Part shown: positions 5,601 through 6,898 of the stretch, piece after piece
Position numbering within the stretch: the first letter of the stretch is position 1
Layout: each line of letters opens with the position of its first letter
Position numbers and translations under genes: made by a program
The notes under the pieces: generated by a model
Databases searched by the model: none
What the model was told of the DNA's origin: nothing
Seen by the model: only the letters and a program-made list of their open reading frames with translations
NCBI GenBank assembly: GCA_002690445.1
Contig: NZER01000137.1
Span: 1-6,898, forward strand
DNA: 6,898 nt
Direction of reading: 5' to 3'
Origin: Candidatus Pacearchaeota archaeon
GTDB taxonomy: Archaea; Nanoarchaeota; Nanoarchaeia; Pacearchaeales; GW2011-AR1

Positions 5601-6898
5601 CATCTCACCCCCTAACTTATTGTTATCAAACACCTGCCACTCACTAGGCAACTGCCATTCCATCTCTCCACTTTCTTGATTCAATGTAGCAACCTTCTCT
5701 GTCCTATCAAGCTCACTAAACAACTTCCACCCACTACCTGTCAAAATCTCAGTCTCATTATCATAACAATACCCACTCAAATCTAAAACCCGCGTGTCAT
5801 TCTCCCCCAAATCAGTCACATTATCAAAATTAAACATCAACACAAGAGAATCATTAAACAAAGTATAATTTGTCCCATTCCAATTCCACATAACTTCATC
5901 TAAATTACTTTCAACAATCGAAACATTAAACTCCTGGCTAACATTTGTCGTATTAGTCCCATTAACCGGCGTAGGAGTCACATAATCTATCAAAGGAAAA
6001 CTCGCATCAACACTTACAGACCTAACATTTGTAAAATTCACATTCCCAGCATTATCCACAGCCCATCCCTTGAATGTATGATCCCCATCAGCCAAAGAAG
6101 TGAAATTATTCTGATATTGCGTCGCACTTGCATTGTATAATGCTAAAATTTCCGTATCATTTAAACTTCTGTTAAAGATTAAGACTTCGTCAATTACCCC
6201 ATCAAAACTTTGTGCACTAGTCCCCCACCTTCCTATTTCGATAGTCCCCGTTGAATTAGAATTGTCACTTAGCACCCCATAGAAATGAGTGTTACCTACT
6301 TCCCCATCACCATCTATAAACAAGGAGGCAGATGTGCCGTTAAACCTCCCACAAGCAAAATGCCATTCGTTCACAGCAAACGTATATCCAGGTGGATCAA
6401 TCTCATGCCAATCTTGAGTAGTATTATATACCAAAAACTTGATATTATTTAACCACCCATTCTGTAAAAGAGCAGTTATTGAAGTGTTTTCATCAGGGAT
6501 TCCTATAATCATCTCATTCTCAGTTACACTGTCTAAATTATACATCCAAGCACAGATTGTGAAATTTAAATTTGTAAAATTAAAGTTTTGTGAAGCAGCT
6601 ATTTCAATATAATCCCCACTCCCATCAAACTCCCACCCCTTCCCAAACCGCCCCGAATCAGTCTGATTTGCATTACCATAAGTTGTCCCATAATTATTAT
6701 AACTCGAATTATCCATCACCTCCCCGCTCCCATTCTGCTCATCCATCCGCCACCACCCCACCAAAGACTTATCAAAATCTAAAAATGCATAATGGTCATT
6801 TGTATCGTTAGATGTCATATTCACATAAATATCAGTATTTGCCTGACTCGATGCATTAGCCGGAGTCAAAGTTGTAAAATTAACAAAAGGCAGCAAAG
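2661..6898 (-). CDS. Giant LamG/Ig-like secreted surface protein, intein-interrupted, 5' partial
   Basis: At least 1411 codons are visible and the frame is still open at the right edge; the first codon there is TTG in mid-linker, so the true start lies outside. Residues are counted from 6896. A first LamG (concanavalin-like) domain spans about 43-255 (SLVGWWRMDE, WEFDGSGDYIEI, GVIDEVLIFNRSL). A linker with DGDHTFKGWAVDNAGN follows (about 262-300). A second LamG runs from about 350, is broken by an intein at 377-804, and continues to about 1007 (YSFDGINDDIS, GTIDEVRIWNRSL). After it come Ig/PKD-like repeats (about 1012-1062, 1063-1168, 1169-1272) and a C-terminal beta domain (1274-1411). N-x-S/T sequons are very dense, suggesting N-glycosylation. 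There is no C-terminal membrane helix. Likely role: carbohydrate binding or cell-surface adhesion (family-based inference). Residues 457-721 are antisense to the toxin-antitoxin genes. Confidence 0.88.
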   Translation of the reverse strand, partial: LLPFVNFTTLTPANASSQANTDIYVNMTSNDTNDHYAFLDFDKSLVGWWRMDEQNGSGEVMDNSSYNNYGTTYGNANQTDSGRFGKGWEFDGSGDYIEIAASQNFNFTNLNFTICAWMYNLDSVTENEMIIGIPDENTSITALLQNGWLNNIKFLVYNTTQDWHEIDPPGYTFAVNEWHFACGRFNGTSASLFIDGDGEVGNTHFYGVLSDNSNSTGTIEIGRWGTSAQSFDGVIDEVLIFNRSLNDTEILALYNASATQYQNNFTSLADGDHTFKGWAVDNAGNVNFTNVRSVSVDASFPLIDYVTPTPVNGTNTTNVSQEFNVSIVESNLDEVMWNWNGTNYTLFNDSLVLMFNFDNVTDLGENDTRVLDLSGYCYDNETEILTGSGWKLFSELDRTEKVATLNQESGEMEWQLPSEWQVFDNNKLGGEMYRIEIVDEGGIESEIVVSEKHRVYSSSRNSLSSLVVNTSTTDCSLKCRSSDQIGKFSLSANARYEESSGSDINELAQFNCCGETLIFKLINFDNISFILSNLSSEIWSNSQSSSECSSNSSKINLCEYKSNEYLCANLLVNDPFFNNENAMLASVTNLIYCSPEFFANLSLTSLANFRQSLSVNLLSFVNSSSSSNNFALSSCLSTSCFASSDQFTQANSFISDLSFSETAKVTDGIYSLSPSNLFNCSILESIILLNISDHLILGCLSILDFNSSGIDNVTVAILTPVDYVSKHKYVDIYKSFGLQKITNVYSSFEKGEEIWFLDSEDKLVRVKSIEKVPYSGKIYDVDVENDVVLVRRGGGGGLAVWSGNSNNGTVTGARVNTSSGGCKYGYCYSFDGINDDISTSTISSVNLNESGTFALWLNSNNWTKGSEFGTAISDVYLNLHNTGAYWESSAKGMWIYESYSRPYFKIGNGSDQVTIEGTASESQFEGNWNHLVGTWERDSTDVTNISMKFYENGILVDSTSTNLTNLNFSLSLYLGKPGGGNYPLNGTIDEVRIWNRSLTAAEINASYMANLKKYNVTDWHLYVNQSKSPNVGLDAGKDYTYQAFAKDDAGSWNQTDVRAITINAAPLSPEVSINSSEDTNYTDEDLYCSATIGDLDNEDLNVTVYWYNDSVLDLTVDYNESYANNTLFIATLESTNTTKGDLWNCTMRVYDGIEYTLSDNSTTLTILNSPPVISLVEPASGSQTTNRTPLFDWTATDADSDSMTYEINISSLACASDERYDVGQSDSFYIPSADLQCLIDNGAGNYYNWTVRADDGFINGSWSANWTVNISASLVVSLPVYEVNFGTINPLESNDTTDDLPPPFVIQNDGTVFVNVSVNSTALWSSQGSTSDYYRFKVDNKSGENASFNWGISNTTWNPVPITGSLFVSLAELNYTDATDSAEIDIFIDTPQSEGPGDRNITILFTSSLGE
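4695..4703 (+). promoter_or_regulatory. TATA box of the antisense toxin-antitoxin operon
   Basis: TTTATAAAT lies about 44-52 nt before the first antitoxin ATG (4747), with purine-rich AAAAGA just upstream as a possible BRE. A start site some 25 nt downstream would leave a leader of about 20 nt containing the ribosome binding site. The same bases encode intein residues DIYKSF on the other strand, so promoter and Hint coding overlap. Confidence 0.5.
4713..4727. repeat. Left copy of imperfect direct repeat flanking the cassette
   Basis: TTTATGTTTACTAAC matches TCTATGCTTCTCACTAAC at 5535-5552 in 13 of 15 bases, apart from one 3-base insertion. On the minus strand both copies encode the intein motif S-K-H-K or S-E-K-H-R. 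It ends 19 nt before the first antitoxin gene and marks the left edge of the inserted cassette. Confidence 0.55.
4737..4741 (+). promoter_or_regulatory. Ribosome binding site of the first antitoxin gene
   Basis: AGGAG is five bases before ATG 4747 and fixes the start of a 47-codon gene that would otherwise be easy to miss. The next two genes carry equivalent sites, GGAG at 4876-4879 and AGGAG at 5112-5116. Confidence 0.6.
4747..4890 (+). CDS. Ribbon-helix-helix antitoxin-like protein (first of two)
   Basis: A 47-residue protein, MATVTLSIPEELKSKMDKHP followed by RIKWSEIFRRMIDSKIEQLK and a short charged tail. The beta strand (TVTLSIP), first helix (EELKSKMDK) and WSEIFRRMID helix follow the N-terminal pattern of archaeal VapB-type ribbon-helix-helix antitoxins. 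Such proteins dimerise, bind the operon's operator and use a C-terminal extension to block a partner nuclease. Here that extension is almost absent, so this protein may serve mainly as a DNA-binding repressor, or be a shortened antitoxin. Its TAA stop abuts the ATG of the next gene, all three cassette genes share one frame, and AGGAG precedes it. Codons are strongly A-ending, unlike the surrounding host gene. It lies antisense within the intein. Confidence 0.78.
   Translation: MATVTLSIPEELKSKMDKHPRIKWSEIFRRMIDSKIEQLKRLEGDKL
4891..5124 (+). CDS. vapB: VapB-like ribbon-helix-helix antitoxin (second of two)
   Basis: A 77-residue protein that begins MPSVTFAVSEKLKSEMKEFA and continues WVNWSELAKQEVLRQDERAK. 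It matches the first antitoxin at the start (VT, LKS, M, WSE), so the pair probably arose by duplication or by joining related modules. Residues about 1-40 form the ribbon-helix-helix; about 41-77 form a long charged helical tail (LFEELEELTKDSKLTDKD onward), the part that in VapB proteins wraps the PIN toxin and covers its active site. A GGAG site ends 11 nt before the ATG. The stop codon abuts the toxin ATG, the usual antitoxin-first order with tight coupling. By family knowledge it should neutralise the PIN protein and, with it, repress the operon. The symbol is by family likeness only. Confidence 0.83.
   Translation: MPSVTFAVSEKLKSEMKEFAWVNWSELAKQEVLRQDERAKLFEELEELTKDSKLTDKDCLKFAKLVKERFAKNSGEQ
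5125..5532 (+). CDS. vapC: PIN-domain ribonuclease toxin, VapC-like
   Basis: A 135-residue protein of full PIN-domain length. It opens MRLVTDANIAFSLL, giving the first catalytic Asp (D6) and its Asn partner. FILEELEEH supplies the conserved Glu (E39/E40), DPDDSSYLALAL (90-101) the third acidic cluster and WSEDLHF (108-114) the fourth acid (D111). The C-terminus, VVEVFTTKELKEFL, is the typical last strand and helix. All expected metal-binding acids are present, so the nuclease looks intact. PIN toxins of this kind cut RNA, usually tRNA or rRNA, when not held by antitoxin; the target here is unknown. An AGGAG site is eight bases before the ATG. The stop codon at 5530-5532 is two bases from the right flanking repeat. 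The gene is very AT-rich with A-ending codons and lies antisense to an intein in the host gene. Confidence 0.87.
   Translation: MRLVTDANIAFSLLKKGSFTRRLAHKYSLDLYSHRFILEELEEHSDELCELLQISEDKFERIKEILSKLINLKIKVSPQQLNWASSLISDPDDSSYLALALKLNFPIWSEDLHFKEQSVVEVFTTKELKEFLEDE
5535..5552. repeat. Right copy of imperfect direct repeat flanking the cassette
   Basis: TCTATGCTTCTCACTAAC begins two bases after the toxin stop codon. On the minus strand it encodes intein block B (V-S-E-K-H-R), including the catalytic His. The left partner is at 4713-4727. The distance between equivalent ends is 822 or 825 bp, a multiple of three either way, so loss of one copy plus the cassette keeps the host frame. Confidence 0.55.

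Larger units (their letters stand above)
4485..5768 (-). other. Intein (Hint domain) in the second LamG domain
   Basis: It covers residues 377-804 of the surface protein. Block A is CYDNETEILTGSGWKLFSEL with Cys1 at 377 (codon 5766-5768). Block B is VVSEKHRVY with His at 453 in an S-x-x-H arrangement. The C-terminal half (about 722-804) contains KGEEIWFLD, KVRSIEK-like VRVKSIEKVPYSG and block F KIYDVDVENDVVLV, ending AVWSGN with the terminal Asn at 804 (4485-4487) and Ser as the +1 residue. The usual penultimate His is Gly. The spliced sequence VLDLSGY+SNNGTVTG lines up without gaps with VMDNSSYNNYGTTYG in the first LamG domain, which fixes both junctions. The two Hint parts total about 160 residues, mini-intein size. 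There is no LAGLIDADG or HNH endonuclease; its usual position holds an antisense toxin-antitoxin cassette. All catalytic residues expected for splicing are present except the penultimate His, so splicing is likely but unproven. Confidence 0.87.

Noticed and set aside
6590..6811. Plus-strand open frame of 73 codons opposite the first LamG domain
   Set aside because: His/Pro/Thr-rich antisense shadow of a well supported LamG coding region.
6894..6896. TTG as the real start of the surface protein
   Set aside because: It lies mid-linker (PFVNFTTLTPANAS) with the frame still open at the edge and no signal peptide, so the gene begins outside the window.

Overview
The window looks like DPANN-type archaeal DNA (Woesearchaeota/Pacearchaeota-like by gene style; this is an inference, as no rRNA or marker gene is present). 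The reasons are an AT-rich sequence, an Asn/Thr/Ser-rich LamG and Ig-like surface protein full of N-x-S/T sequons, membrane-anchored Ig-like proteins, archaeal TATA boxes and AGGAG or GGTGA ribosome binding sites.

All large host genes lie on the minus strand. From right to left they are: (1) a giant secreted LamG/Ig-like surface protein, cut by the right edge (2661-6898); (2) a small winged-helix protein starting 1 nt after its stop codon (2393-2659); (3) a 160-bp gap holding a multi-stem palindromic element and a TATA-like box; (4) two overlapping genes for membrane-anchored extracytoplasmic proteins (1732-2232 and 453-1739); (5) about 430 bp of non-coding DNA with dyads repeated at 55-bp phase and a likely terminator; (6) possibly the first codons of another minus-strand gene (1-21).

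The main discovery is inside the surface-protein gene. Its second LamG domain is interrupted by an intein (4485-5768). Joining the flanks restores a LamG motif that aligns without a gap to the same motif in the first LamG domain. At the place where inteins usually carry a homing endonuclease, between block B and the C-terminal Hint half, there is instead a complete three-gene toxin-antitoxin operon on the OPPOSITE strand (4747-5532): two tandem ribbon-helix-helix antitoxin-like genes and a PIN-domain (VapC-like) toxin. The genes abut as TAA-ATG and each has its own AGGAG site. Imperfect direct repeats (4713-4727 and 5535-5552) flank the cassette and both encode the intein S-(E)-K-H motif. Removing one repeat plus the cassette would delete 822 or 825 bp, in frame, and leave a mini-intein of about 154 residues. 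The minus-strand frame stays open through the whole antisense cassette, so the host protein and intein can still be translated through about 265 residues that are merely the antisense of the toxin-antitoxin genes.

The suggested reading is an intein stabilised by addiction (toxin-antitoxin) instead of, or as a replacement for, endonuclease homing. The sequence shows the architecture clearly; splicing, toxin activity and the selfish-element logic are inferred.
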